Part shown: positions 17,611 through 26,607 of the stretch, piece by piece
How positions within the stretch are numbered: position 1 is the stretch's first letter
How the letters are laid out: each line of letters starts with the position of its first letter
Assembly: GCF_041102575.1 (NCBI RefSeq)
Contig: NZ_JBGCUE010000009.1
Span: 99,551 to 163,550 of the forward strand
DNA: 64,000 nt
DNA from: Tenuifilum sp. 4138str
Lineage (GTDB): Bacteria > Bacteroidota > Bacteroidia > Bacteroidales > Tenuifilaceae
Direction of reading: 5' to 3'
Made by a program: the position numbers and the translations under genes
Notes under the pieces: model-generated
Told to the model about the DNA's origin: nothing
What the model saw: only the letters and a program-made list of their open reading frames with translations
Database searches by the model: none

Positions 17611-20253
17611 CTACTCAAAGCCAGGAATAAGTAGCGATACTTTTACCGATAGCGAGTGGAATTGCTTCCCCTCAAACGATCCAAAAACACCAATGCCCCC
17701 AACAACACCTATCTGGCTTAAAAAATAGCCAATCTCATAGTAAGGTTTATAGCCTGCAGTTTTAAGGAAAACCAACTGCAAGTTTTCCAGCCAAATTCTA
17801 TTGCTCAGGAATGGCAAATACTTTAAAGCAAGGTACGGCGATTGGTAACTCAGAAAGGCTTGCGCATAGCACTCCGAAGTGCTCCTGCGGTAGTAACTGA
17901 TATTCTGGTAACCCTCTATAAAAGAGGGATTTACCACCGGAGAACGCATGGTGTTGAAATGCTTATAATCCACAAAGTAAAGATTCCCCTTGCTTGCGAA
18001 ATCACCGTAAATAAATTTATAGGAAATACGATTACTTGGACCGGTTCTGATTGTTTGATTAACCATGGCTTCCCATCGGAGATAATCGGAATTTGAGCTA
18101 AGTACATTTGGAAAACCCTTATGAACCTGAAAGGTAATGGTTGGCCAGCGAGAGTAAAGCATTTGCTTACGACCATTGCGAATTCGGTAATGGTAAAACG
18201 GAGTGTAGCGCACCCGAATGGAACCCTCAAGCGAACTATGAGTTGATAGGTTCTGGGGTGTGACATCCTCGTTTGCAGGAACATTTGGGGTATACCATCG
18301 CAGATTCTGCTGGTAAATAATAAAATCGGTCTTATTTTGCAGCTCAACCCTGCGAGCAAACGAAACCGAGGTGTAAACCTCAAATCCGTTTAATGGGTCA
18401 ATCCGGTTCGAAAACGACACATACCGGTTTTCGTAAAGTTTCATGTAGTTTCGGCCAAACCAAAGCGAGGCCGAGGTATTGGTTAATGGACTAATACCCG
18501 CATCGCCATTGAAATCGTAACTTATCCAACCCAATCGGATGGATGCTAAACCCCTATTCATATTGGCATAGGAAAACCGAAAATCGGTTTCACCCATGAG
18601 CGTTTTGCGGGCAGTTGCGTAGTATGCCGATTGTTTTATATAAATTCCATTCCTGCTGTACTGCTTACGGTAACTACCCGAAGCCCCTACTACAAAACCA
18701 TCAACAGTGTTGAAGCGGAACTCATTTGGACCAGCAAAGCCCGAGAATCGAAATGTACGTTTTTTATTGGCGTTATACCAGGTGTGCCCCATGTAAAGGG
18801 TTTTAAGTAAATTTATCTTCCCGGTACTATTGGCCGAAACGCTATCGGGCGTCAACTGTAACTTACTATCTATCTCCCTATTCACTTTGAACTCTTCGGC
18901 ATTAAGCGCAACAGGCCTAACCTGCTGCCACGCCATGGTGTCGGGTTTGGTTGCAACCGAGTCGACTGTAATGGATAGAGGGTTAGGCACCTCAAGCTTA
19001 TTGGGAAGCGAATCGGATTGGCGTACTTGTTTTTGCATGAGCTTTTGCAGCTCATACATTTCACGATTTGTAAGATTATCCTTGGCTAGGAGTTGTTCCA
19101 TGCGGGCATCTTCCCTTTGCTTTCGGGGCGAAGTATTTCTTTTGACCTGTGTATCCTCGGCAATTTGCTTTGTTTCTGCTTCTTTAATATCAATCTTAAC
19201 AGGTGGTTTAACTTTTGAGTTTAGTTTTACATTCAGATACTTGATAGCCGTAACATACTGTATTCGGCCAACGTTGCCAAGGAAATTAGCATCAATATCA
19301 AAATACTGGCTGATGGGAAGCCAAGCATTACGCTCAACCTCCCCAAAGGTTTGTTTAATCCGAAATGGCCCCGCAAGCGACTGAACAGTAAAATCGATTT
19401 CATGTAGGTTCCAGTAGTCCTCCGCAACGTACATGTAGCCTTCAACCAGTTGCCTGCTTTTCCGTTTGGGAATAACCTTAACCTTAACCAGTGCGCGGTT
19501 ATCCTGGAAGGCGTAACCCTCGTACTTAAACAGGTAATGGTTAAAAGCATAAGGTGCTAGGGGTAAAATGATTTCACCAACCTTAGGTTGGTAAAGATTT
19601 GCCGAAACAAAACCCAGTATATTATCGGTGCTGTTTAACTCGCCGGGAAAGTTGGAACGAATCATCTTTACCCTTTGATCAAATTTTTCGGGCGCTGTAA
19701 ACTTTACGTTGTTGTAGGACTCTTGCAGGTAAAGTGAACCCTCCTTGGGCGGATTTGGGCTATCCTTTAAGCTACGCTTAACCAACCACGACAGCTTATC
19801 GACCTTGAAAGTCCCTTTAAGGTAAACCTCCGCCTCGTACTCACTAACCAGATTGCGGTAGTATGGCGCCATGGCAATTGCCTTGCGAACCACATCGTAT
19901 GCAATATCTTCGCCCTTGCCTCCAACGGTTACGGGGGCAATCAGAAATGGTTTTACAGGCATGGTGATGTTTAGGGTTGCCTCTCCTACATCTATTTTAA
20001 TCCGCCGCTCAACCGTTTCGTAACCAAGACTCCGAAAAACAAAGGAATACTCACCACTGGGAACCCTTAGCATGTAGTCTCCATCGGAGTTAGATGATGT
20101 CCCTTGCCTTAGCTCCTTGGAATATATCGATGCGTAAGGGATTGGCCTACCGGTATCGTCCACAATTCGGCCCTTAATAACCTGACCAAATGAAAATAAT
20201 GGCATTACTACCGGTAGGATTGGGAATACTATTCGGAGTAACCATTTCTTCAT
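17611..20253 (-). CDS. DUF5686 and carboxypeptidase-regulatory-like domain outer-membrane protein
   Basis: An 880-residue exported protein. It has a signal peptide (MKKWLLRIVFPILPVVMPLFSFGQ), then a CarboxypepD_reg-like beta-sandwich (about 25-105: IKGRIVDDTGRPIPYASI...GDYMLRVPSGEYSFVFRSLGYE), then the long DUF5686 region. A charged linker at about 365-430 (KRNTSPRKQREDARMEQLLAKDN) precedes a C-terminal region of alternating aromatic strands typical of an outer-membrane barrel, ending LLIPGFE. This architecture is restricted largely to Bacteroidota; the function is unknown. Nine bp separate it from the upstream DEAD-box helicase gene on the same strand. Confidence 0.88.
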   Translation of the reverse strand: MKKWLLRIVFPILPVVMPLFSFGQVIKGRIVDDTGRPIPYASIYSKELRQGTSSNSDGDYMLRVPSGEYSFVFRSLGYETVERRIKIDVGEATLNITMPVKPFLIAPVTVGGKGEDIAYDVVRKAIAMAPYYRNLVSEYEAEVYLKGTFKVDKLSWLVKRSLKDSPNPPKEGSLYLQESYNNVKFTAPEKFDQRVKMIRSNFPGELNSTDNILGFVSANLYQPKVGEIILPLAPYAFNHYLFKYEGYAFQDNRALVKVKVIPKRKSRQLVEGYMYVAEDYWNLHEIDFTVQSLAGPFRIKQTFGEVERNAWLPISQYFDIDANFLGNVGRIQYVTAIKYLNVKLNSKVKPPVKIDIKEAETKQIAEDTQVKRNTSPRKQREDARMEQLLAKDNLTNREMYELQKLMQKQVRQSDSLPNKLEVPNPLSITVDSVATKPDTMAWQQVRPVALNAEEFKVNREIDSKLQLTPDSVSANSTGKINLLKTLYMGHTWYNANKKRTFRFSGFAGPNEFRFNTVDGFVVGASGSYRKQYSRNGIYIKQSAYYATARKTLMGETDFRFSYANMNRGLASIRLGWISYDFNGDAGISPLTNTSASLWFGRNYMKLYENRYVSFSNRIDPLNGFEVYTSVSFARRVELQNKTDFIIYQQNLRWYTPNVPANEDVTPQNLSTHSSLEGSIRVRYTPFYHYRIRNGRKQMLYSRWPTITFQVHKGFPNVLSSNSDYLRWEAMVNQTIRTGPSNRISYKFIYGDFASKGNLYFVDYKHFNTMRSPVVNPSFIEGYQNISYYRRSTSECYAQAFLSYQSPYLALKYLPFLSNRIWLENLQLVFLKTAGYKPYYEIGYFLSQIGVVGGIGVFGSFEGKQFHSLSVKVSLLIPGFE

Positions 20254-20262
20254 TGCCTAAGC

Positions 20263-21396
20263 TTAGCTATTAGGATTATAGTTGATGACAAATATTTTTG
20301 TACCCAGGAAACGCTCTATGCCATGCAACTTCCCGCGTTGGTCGGGGCTAACAAAAGTAATGGCTACGCCATCGGACTGGGCACGGGCAGTACGACCAAT
20401 ACGATGAACGTAATCTTCAGGATCGGACGGAACATCGTAGTTTACCACTAAATCGATATCCTCAATATCGATACCGCGCGCAACAATGTCGGTAGCCACC
20501 AGAACCTGAACCTTACGGTTACGAAAATTGCGCATCACCTCCTCGCGCTGTTTCTGCTCCAGGTCAGAGTGCATGGCAGCAACGCTTAACCCTTCCTTGT
20601 GTAGTTTGCTTTCAATGCTTTTCACCTCGGCCTTGGTTGACGCAAAAACAATGGCACTCTGCACCACCTCCTTCTTGCTCAAAAGCGAGGCCAAAAGCGA
20701 CAGTTTTTGCGAGGCTCCAACATGGTAAACCGCCTGTAAAATATTTTCAGCCGGCTTGGAAACAGCCAGGTTTATCTCAACTGGCTCAACAAGTATCGAT
20801 TTTGCCAGTTTACGAATATTAGGGGGCATGGTTGCTGAAAACATCAGGGTTTGCCTTTGCTTGGGCAAATAGGCAATTATTGCCATGATATCGTCGTAAA
20901 AACCCATGTCGAGCATTCGATCGGCCTCATCGAGCACGAGGTGCTGAACGCCTTTAAGGTTAACGTAGCCCATTTGAATATGCTGCATTAATCGGCCCGG
21001 CGTGGCAACAATAATCTCTGCGCCATGCTCTAAAGCCTGTCGCTGCCTGTCCCAGTTAGAACCATCGTTCCCGCCGTAAACGGCTATTGAGCTAACCGGG
21101 GCAAAGTACGAAAACCCTTCAACCTGTTGATCGATTTGCATGGCAAGCTCACGTGTAGGAACAATTACAAGTGTATTGACCGACGAAGCATCATGTTCTT
21201 CAGCTGATAAGAGGCTGAGGATAGGCAGCATAAAAGCTGCAGTTTTTCCAGTTCCTGTTTGTGCACAGGCCAGTAAATCGCGACCTTCCAAAATTACGGG
21301 TATGGCTTGCTCCTGAATAGGAGTGGGTTTTGTGTACCCCATGGCTTCGATACCTTCAAGTACCGCGGGGTTTAAATTAAATCTACTAAAACTCAA
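20263..21396 (-). CDS. DEAD/DEAH-box ATP-dependent RNA helicase (RhlE-like)
   Basis: A 377-residue superfamily-2 RNA helicase. Motifs in order: Q-motif (FNLNPAVLEGIEAMGYTKPTPIQ, about 6-28), motif I AQTGTGKT (45-52), PTRELA, GG, TPGR, motif II DEAD (about 154-157), SAT in MFSATMP, then DIVARGIDIE and HRIGRTAR in the C-terminal RecA lobe. It ends soon after motif VI, so it lacks the long basic tail of many RhlE proteins. It likely acts in ribosome assembly or RNA turnover. It is followed after 9 bp by the DUF5686 gene. Confidence 0.93.
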   Translation of the reverse strand: MSFSRFNLNPAVLEGIEAMGYTKPTPIQEQAIPVILEGRDLLACAQTGTGKTAAFMLPILSLLSAEEHDASSVNTLVIVPTRELAMQIDQQVEGFSYFAPVSSIAVYGGNDGSNWDRQRQALEHGAEIIVATPGRLMQHIQMGYVNLKGVQHLVLDEADRMLDMGFYDDIMAIIAYLPKQRQTLMFSATMPPNIRKLAKSILVEPVEINLAVSKPAENILQAVYHVGASQKLSLLASLLSKKEVVQSAIVFASTKAEVKSIESKLHKEGLSVAAMHSDLEQKQREEVMRNFRNRKVQVLVATDIVARGIDIEDIDLVVNYDVPSDPEDYVHRIGRTARAQSDGVAITFVSPDQRGKLHGIERFLGTKIFVINYNPNS

Positions 21397-21563
21397 ATCT
21401 TTATAAATTTTTCACAAATGTAGTAAAGTAATTGAACATGGCTATGTTGAGCTTACTGACAGGAGACAAATTTGAAACCCCTTGTTACAAATCATGATTA
21501 AACTTCACTTGAAATTCAGCTAAAATTTAATATCATTGCATGAAAATTACTACTTGTCTTATA

Positions 21564-22703
21564 ATGGAAATTATCTATAATTTAAGCATTTACCAAAAAG
21601 TAATTGGTGTTGCCTTTTTAGTATTTGTACTTATACAGCTTTACTTCTACCTGGTTTTTTACCTACGGGTTATCCGTAAAAAATTTAATGATTTACCCGA
21701 AAACGATGAGCAGTACCCACCACTATCGGTAGTAATATGCGCTCGCAACGAGGAGGAAAACCTTAAGCATTTCCTTCCCAAAGTCCTTGAGCAGGACTAC
21801 CCTGACTACGAGGTGGTGGTAGTGAACGACTGTTCAAGCGATAATTCCGATCTGGTTCTTGAGAGCTTACAAAAGAAATACCCTCGGCTGCGTGTAACAA
21901 CCATTAAGGAAGACGAAAAGTTTACCCATACCAAAAAATTAGCCCTTACGGTTGGCATAAAGGCGGCTAAAAACGATTGGTTGGTGCTGACTGATGCCGA
22001 TTGCTTCCCAAAATCGAACAAATGGCTACGCTACATGGCGTCGAACTTCACCAATGGCACAGAGGTGGTGCTAGGCTATGGTGGATATTTGGCCGAAAGG
22101 GGTTTACTCAATAAGCTAGTTAGACTCGATACGCTTTTCATCGCTCTGAACTACTTTGGATGGGCGTTAGCCCGTAGGCCATACATGGGAGTAGGCCGTA
22201 ACCTGGCCTACAAAAAATCGCTATTTTTCAAAAATAAAGGGTTTGCCAACCATGTGGGTATCGACTCCGGCGACGATGACCTTTTTGTGATGGAGGTTGC
22301 AACACCAAGCAATACGGCTGTTGAGTATCGCCCTGAGGCACATACTCTCTCAGTTCCTCGGAAAACTTATTCTACCTGGTTACGCCAAAAGCGCAGACAC
22401 CTATCAACAGCCAAATTCTACAGCAGCAACCTGAAAACCCGCTTAGGGCTTGAACCATTAAGCAGAATACTTGTTTACATTCTATTTACGTTAACCCTAA
22501 TTTTCAAAATTCTTCCTTTGATATCAACCGCCCTACTTTTGCTGGTAATTATTGTAAAACACACTATAACTGCCATTGCAGCAAAAAGGCTTGAAGAAAA
22601 AAAACTAATGCATATTGCTTTTTGGTGGGATTTGTTTTCTCTATATTTTTATGCTAAATTGCTAATCTTTAACACTCTTAACCGACGACAGCAGAAATGG
22701 TAA
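21564..22703 (+). CDS. Membrane-associated family 2 glycosyltransferase
   Basis: A GT-A fold glycosyltransferase of 379 residues from this start. An N-terminal membrane helix (VIGVAFLVFVLIQLYFYLVFYL) is followed by the GT2 domain: PLSVVICARNEEENL, VVVVNDCSSDNSD, the metal-binding LTDADC, and the acceptor-side motif RQKRRHLSTAKFY. Two C-terminal hydrophobic segments complete it. The ATG at 21564 is chosen because the in-frame ATG at 21540 lies only 2 bp after a -7-like TATCATTG; the longer form cannot be excluded. It overlaps the ECF sigma gene by 7 bp. The sugar and acceptor are unknown. Confidence 0.88.
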   Translation: MEIIYNLSIYQKVIGVAFLVFVLIQLYFYLVFYLRVIRKKFNDLPENDEQYPPLSVVICARNEEENLKHFLPKVLEQDYPDYEVVVVNDCSSDNSDLVLESLQKKYPRLRVTTIKEDEKFTHTKKLALTVGIKAAKNDWLVLTDADCFPKSNKWLRYMASNFTNGTEVVLGYGGYLAERGLLNKLVRLDTLFIALNYFGWALARRPYMGVGRNLAYKKSLFFKNKGFANHVGIDSGDDDLFVMEVATPSNTAVEYRPEAHTLSVPRKTYSTWLRQKRRHLSTAKFYSSNLKTRLGLEPLSRILVYILFTLTLIFKILPLISTALLLLVIIVKHTITAIAAKRLEEKKLMHIAFWWDLFSLYFYAKLLIFNTLNRRQQKW

Positions 22704-23314
22704 TGATCCCGGAAAACCTTTCGGAGAAGGCGAAATACGACCTTGTGCTTGTGGATAAAGCAATTAAAGGCGACCAGAAAGCTTACGCTGAACTTATGGA
22801 TCGCTACCGGGATGCCATATACTACATGCTGCTGAAAATGGTTAACAATAAAAGCGATGCGGAGGATTTAACCCTTGAGGCTTTTGGCAAAGCCTTCAAG
22901 AACATACACCAGTATACACCGAATTTTGCATTTAGCACCTGGCTATTCAAAATTGCGTCGAACAACTGTATCGACTTCATTCGCAAGCGCAAGGCCAACC
23001 TGATATCGATTGACCAAGGCCCAGAGGATGCCGAAGGCAACTCCATGTCGCCATCGTCCGTTATACCGGCATCGACACCTGATCCTGAGGAAAATCTAAT
23101 TAAGGAACAGAACATACGCCTGATACAGGAAGTGGTTTCCAAGCTTAAACCCCGCTACCGCAAGCTCATAGAGCTACGCTACTTTAAGGAGTACTCCTAC
23201 GAAGAGATTGCCGAAGAGCTAGACCTTCCGTTAGGAACCGTAAAAGCTCAACTTTTCAGAGCCCGTGAGCTGCTCTCAAACATCCTGAGCAACCTTCCGC
23301 CACACCATAAATAA
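22697..23314 (+). CDS. RNA polymerase sigma factor, ECF (sigma-70 family)
   Basis: A 205-residue extracytoplasmic-function sigma factor. Region 2 spans about residues 25-95 (YRDAIYYMLLKMVNNKSDAEDLTLEAFGKAFKNI...FSTWLFKIASNNCIDFIRKRK). A linker contains an Asp/Pro-rich stretch, and region 4 spans about 145-195 (YRKLIELRYFKEYSYEEIAEELDLPLGTVKAQLFRARELL). No anti-sigma gene is adjacent; the neighbours are a glycosyltransferase (7-bp overlap) and rsmG (12 bp). It therefore resembles the constitutive, SigW/RpoE-like Bacteroidota type rather than a TonB-linked FecI pair. Confidence 0.93.
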   Translation: MVMIPENLSEKAKYDLVLVDKAIKGDQKAYAELMDRYRDAIYYMLLKMVNNKSDAEDLTLEAFGKAFKNIHQYTPNFAFSTWLFKIASNNCIDFIRKRKANLISIDQGPEDAEGNSMSPSSVIPASTPDPEENLIKEQNIRLIQEVVSKLKPRYRKLIELRYFKEYSYEEIAEELDLPLGTVKAQLFRARELLSNILSNLPPHHK

Positions 23315-23325
23315 TACATTTTGCC

Positions 23326-23946
23326 ATGGAACAAATTGCACAATACTTTCCTGAGCTAACACAAGCTCAACGCGATCAGTTTGCACAGCTTGAGCCACTT
23401 TACAGGCTATGGAACTCACAAATCAACGTTATCTCCCGTAAGGATATCGACAATCTGATGATTCACCATGTTCTGCATTCCTTGGCCATAGCAAAGGTTG
23501 TTCAGTTTGCCAAAGGCACAACCATTATGGATATTGGCACTGGTGGCGGTTTTCCGGGCATCCCCCTTGCCATCCTTTTCCCAAACTGTAAATTTACCCT
23601 GGTTGATTCCATAGCTAAAAAAACAAAGGTAACCTCCGAGGTAGCCAAAGCCGTTGGCTTACATAATGTTGAGGTAATCACCGCCCGCGCTGAGGATCTA
23701 AAACAGGAGTGGGATTTTGTTGTGAGCCGTGCAGTGGCTCCTGTTCCAAAGCTAATGGCTTGGGTTGAAAAAAACATTCACCCCGGGGGCATTAACAACC
23801 TGCCTAACGGCCTAATCTGTCTTAAAGGAGGCGACATAAAAGAGGAGCTAAAGCCCTACCACAAGTGGGCTACAAAATGGAATATTGACGATTTTTTTGA
23901 GGACGATTACTTCGTTGAAAAGTATGTGATACATATTGAGGTGTGA
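23326..23946 (+). CDS. rsmG: 16S rRNA (guanine-527-N7)-methyltransferase
   Basis: SAM-dependent methyltransferase modifying G527 in the 530 loop of 16S rRNA; loss of this enzyme in other bacteria gives low-level streptomycin resistance. At 206 residues the motifs visible are LYRLWNSQINVISRKD, the SAM loop DIGTGGGFPGIPLAI at about 68-82, FTLVDSIAKK, and VVSRAVAPVPKLMAW. It is the third gene of a likely operon with the glycosyltransferase and sigma factor. Confidence 0.95.
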   Translation: MEQIAQYFPELTQAQRDQFAQLEPLYRLWNSQINVISRKDIDNLMIHHVLHSLAIAKVVQFAKGTTIMDIGTGGGFPGIPLAILFPNCKFTLVDSIAKKTKVTSEVAKAVGLHNVEVITARAEDLKQEWDFVVSRAVAPVPKLMAWVEKNIHPGGINNLPNGLICLKGGDIKEELKPYHKWATKWNIDDFFEDDYFVEKYVIHIEV

Positions 23947-23947
23947 G

Positions 23948-24210
23948 GTAAAGGATAATGAATAAAGGGTAAAGGATAAAGGATAATGGATAAAGTGGGT
24001 TGATTCAAAATCTGGCCTAAATGGTGCTATATAAGCTTCGATGCTTTTTAGCACATTGATTATCAGTAAAATGCATATTAAAGGGTTGAGCATTATAGTA
24101 GTCGCCTATGTGTCAACTCAGCGGTTATCAAGTACCTAAACCAACCCCCTGGCTAAGGGATGTGCGGCTAACTATTTTTTGAATTTTTAACCAGGTGTTT
24201 TTTAATATTG
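23948..24210. repeat. Gene-free gap with direct repeats before rpmH
   Basis: At 23948-23992 the units AAAGGATAATG, AATAAAGGGT and AAAGGATA repeat in tandem, a common intergenic remnant in this phylum. From about 24000 to 24200 no gene, tRNA or well-formed hairpin could be identified. The rest of the gap holds the rpmH promoter and leader. Confidence 0.45.
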
Positions 24211-24221
24211 AAAAATTGTTT

Positions 24222-24229
24222 TACCTTTG
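24222..24229 (+). promoter_or_regulatory. -7 element of the rpmH promoter
   Basis: TACCTTTG matches TAnnTTTG exactly, 68 bp upstream of rpmH. The -33 box is weak. Confidence 0.55.
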
Positions 24230-24297
24230 CGAACCCAAAATGGGTTTAAAAAAGCCATAGATTTGCTGGAAATAATAATTAGTAAAAGCATACAGAG

Positions 24298-24453
24298 ATG
24301 AAAAGAACATTTCAGCCATCCATCAGGAAAAGAAGAAATAAACACGGATTCCGTGAACGTATGTCGACCCACAATGGCCGCAGGGTTCTGGCTGCCCGCC
24401 GTGCAAAGGGAAGAAAAAGACTGACAGTTTCCGATGAAATCTTCCGGAAATAA
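24298..24453 (+). CDS. rpmH: 50S ribosomal protein L34
   Basis: A short gene of 51 codons. The protein starts [18 protein letters not shown] and continues through the invariant [18 protein letters not shown] core, so identity is certain. It binds 23S rRNA in the large subunit. It has its own promoter element about 70 bp upstream and an intrinsic terminator 25 bp downstream, so it is a single-gene unit. It is not next to rnpA or dnaA here, unlike the arrangement in many bacteria. Confidence 0.97.
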   Translation: MKRTFQPSIRKRRNKHGFRERMSTHNGRRVLAARRAKGRKRLTVSDEIFRK

Positions 24454-24477
24454 TTACTAATCAATCATAACAGATAA

Positions 24478-24504
24478 AGGCGGGTAATTAACCTGCCTTT
24501 TTTG
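24478..24504 (+). terminator. Intrinsic terminator after rpmH
   Basis: An 8-bp stem AGGCGGGT / ACCTGCCT (one G-U pair) with a 5-nt loop is followed by a T6 run. Confidence 0.75.
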
Positions 24505-24538
24505 TTTTCTTGGTGTATATTTACCGCAAATTTTTAAC

Positions 24539-25663
24539 ATGGAACCCATTGTAAAAACAATAGCACCCAACATCAACGATGATTTTCTCAAACACATTAC
24601 AAGCAAGGTAATGGATGGGCAACGTATACAGCCAAACGAGGCTGTGTACCTTTACGAGAAAGCCGATTTAGCCCTACTATCGCAATTGGCAAATATTACA
24701 AGTGGCAGGATAAATGGCGATTACGTTCTCTTCAACAAGAACTTCCACATAGAGCCAACCAACCTGTGTGTTTTTAACTGCAAATTCTGTTCGTACCATA
24801 AGGGTGCTGGCGACCCTGAGAGCTGGGTTTATAATCTTGACGATATCAAAAAAATTGCCCTCAACTACCAAAATAGCGATGTTACAGAAGTACACATTGT
24901 TGGCGGTGTTCACCCAAAATGGGATTTGGACTACTACGGGAAAATGATTAAAACCGTTAAGGAGATACTTCCGAACATTCACGTTAAAGCCTTCTCGGCC
25001 ATTGAACTCGACTATGTGATTCGTAAAAGCAAGCTTTCGTACGCGGAGGGTTTGAGGAAACTCAAAGAGTATGGTTTAGATTCCATCCCCGGCGGGGGTG
25101 CTGAGATTTTCGACCCGGCCGTGAGAGCCAAAATATGCCCCGATAAAGCATCGGGCGAAACATGGCTGGCAATCCACAAAGCAGCACATCAAAATGGCAT
25201 ACAATCCAATGCTACCATGCTTTATGGCCACATTGAGAGCTACAAGCATAGGGTCCAACACATGGAGGCCATCCGCAACCTTCAGGACGAAACCCATGGT
25301 TTTAACTGCTTTATCCCTCTTAAGTTCCGTTCCGCAAACAACCCCATGGGATACCTAGGCGAAGTTAACCTAACCGAGGACCTTCGCAATTTTGCAGTAT
25401 CCCGAATCTTCATGGACAATATTAAGCATCTAAAGGCCTACTGGCCAATGCTCGGGATACAGAACACCCGCCTTGCAATCCATTTTGGCGCCGATGATAT
25501 TGACGGAACTATCGACGATACCACAAAGATATACTCCATGGCCGGAGCTGAAGAGCAAAAGCCAGTAATGACAGTTAACCGGTTGACACAACTTGTAAGA
25601 GAAGCGGGTAAGATTCCGGCCGAGCGCGATTCGCTATATAATATTATTAAGGTATACAGCTAA
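24539..25663 (+). CDS. mqnE: Aminofutalosine synthase (menaquinone biosynthesis, futalosine pathway)
   Basis: Radical SAM enzyme joining SAM and 3-[(1-carboxyvinyl)oxy]benzoate to form aminofutalosine in the alternative menaquinone route. At 374 residues the CxxxCxxC cluster motif CVFNCKFC sits at 77-84, preceded by HIEPTNL; GGVHPKWDLDYY and PGGGAEIFDP follow. The IEPTN lead-in and CSYHKG after the cluster fit MqnE better than its paralogue MqnC. Other mqn genes are not in the window. It implies a menaquinone-based respiratory chain. Confidence 0.9.
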   Translation: MEPIVKTIAPNINDDFLKHITSKVMDGQRIQPNEAVYLYEKADLALLSQLANITSGRINGDYVLFNKNFHIEPTNLCVFNCKFCSYHKGAGDPESWVYNLDDIKKIALNYQNSDVTEVHIVGGVHPKWDLDYYGKMIKTVKEILPNIHVKAFSAIELDYVIRKSKLSYAEGLRKLKEYGLDSIPGGGAEIFDPAVRAKICPDKASGETWLAIHKAAHQNGIQSNATMLYGHIESYKHRVQHMEAIRNLQDETHGFNCFIPLKFRSANNPMGYLGEVNLTEDLRNFAVSRIFMDNIKHLKAYWPMLGIQNTRLAIHFGADDIDGTIDDTTKIYSMAGAEEQKPVMTVNRLTQLVREAGKIPAERDSLYNIIKVYS

Positions 25664-25667
25664 TTGG

Positions 25668-25696
25668 TAGCATTATTACATGTTTATGCTATTTTT
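25668..25696 (+). terminator. Weak terminator candidate after mqnE
   Basis: A 6-bp stem TAGCAT / ATGCTA with a 12-nt loop is followed by T5. The same T run forms part of a -7 element, so the assignment is tentative. Confidence 0.3.
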
Positions 25697-25697
25697 G
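25690..25697 (+). promoter_or_regulatory. -7 element upstream of the PASTA gene
   Basis: TATTTTTG matches TAnnTTTG, 24 bp upstream of the start at 25722. Confidence 0.45.
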
Positions 25698-25721
25698 TAT
25701 CATGTTTAATTACCTTGCATT

Positions 25722-26600
25722 ATGACAACCAAAACTGCATTCGAGAAAGTAAAACAGTACCTTCTGAAGATATACAAAATCCCCTACGTTAACACCATAA
25801 TAAATGGATTAGGGTTGATTCTTGGAGTACTTATTGTACTCATGATCTTTCTGAGGATATACACCAGGCATAACCAGGAACAACCAACACCAACACTTTT
25901 GGGTATGGCAGTAGAGGAAGCAGCTGAGGTGATTGCCGATAACAACTTGAGGATTGAAATAGCCGATTCGGTTTACATATTTAACAAGAAACCGGGAAGC
26001 GTAATTTCCCAGAACCCCGAACCTGGCACCATGGTTAAAAAGAACCGAAGGGTATTTGTTACCATCAACGCCAAAAACCCTATCAAAATTGAAATCCCCA
26101 ATATTGTTGGCTACACGCTGAGACAAGCAAAGGCTATCCTTGAGCAGGAAGGCTTTGAGGTTGGCACCCTATACTTCCGCCCCGACCTAGGGCTAAACAA
26201 TGTTCTTGAACAACGCTTTGAAGGCAAAACTGCGGAACCTGGCACACGCATCCCCAAGGGCTCAAAAATCGACCTGGTTTTAGGTCAGGGTATGCAGGGC
26301 GAACGTACAGGAATACCGCTACTCATAGGTCTTAAGCTTAACGATGCAGTAAGCAGAATAATTGAAGCATCGCTCAATGTTGGTAGAATAAGGTACGACG
26401 AAACAATAATTACGCACAACGACTCGTTAGATGCTAGGGTGTATAGCCAGTACCCTGCCTACATGGAGAACGCAACCCTTGGCTTTGGAACTAGGGTTGA
26501 TATATGGCTTACACTAAACCAGGCACGCATACCAAAGATTGAGCATGCGGACTCGGTTAACACAATGCCGGCTAAACATGCCGATGAAATTATTGAATAG
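25722..26600 (+). CDS. Membrane-anchored PASTA-domain protein without kinase
   Basis: A 292-residue protein with a short cytoplasmic tail, one membrane helix (TIINGLGLILGVLIVLMIFLRIY, about 22-45), then three PASTA repeats (about 50-115, 116-190 and 191-265; for example TPTLLGMAVEEAAEVIADNNLRIE and IPNIVGYTLRQAKAILEQEGFEV). PASTA domains bind peptidoglycan or beta-lactams in Ser/Thr kinases and PBPs, but here no catalytic domain is present. It is followed after 7 bp by a T9SS cargo protein and then an RluA-type enzyme. It is likely a periplasmic cell-wall-sensing or binding protein. Confidence 0.88.
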   Translation: MTTKTAFEKVKQYLLKIYKIPYVNTIINGLGLILGVLIVLMIFLRIYTRHNQEQPTPTLLGMAVEEAAEVIADNNLRIEIADSVYIFNKKPGSVISQNPEPGTMVKKNRRVFVTINAKNPIKIEIPNIVGYTLRQAKAILEQEGFEVGTLYFRPDLGLNNVLEQRFEGKTAEPGTRIPKGSKIDLVLGQGMQGERTGIPLLIGLKLNDAVSRIIEASLNVGRIRYDETIITHNDSLDARVYSQYPAYMENATLGFGTRVDIWLTLNQARIPKIEHADSVNTMPAKHADEIIE

Positions 26601-26607
26601 CAATACA

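Noticed and set aside
23848..24093. Minus-strand 81-codon frame between rsmG and rpmH
   Set aside because: It overlaps the end of rsmG and consists of translated intergenic repeats.
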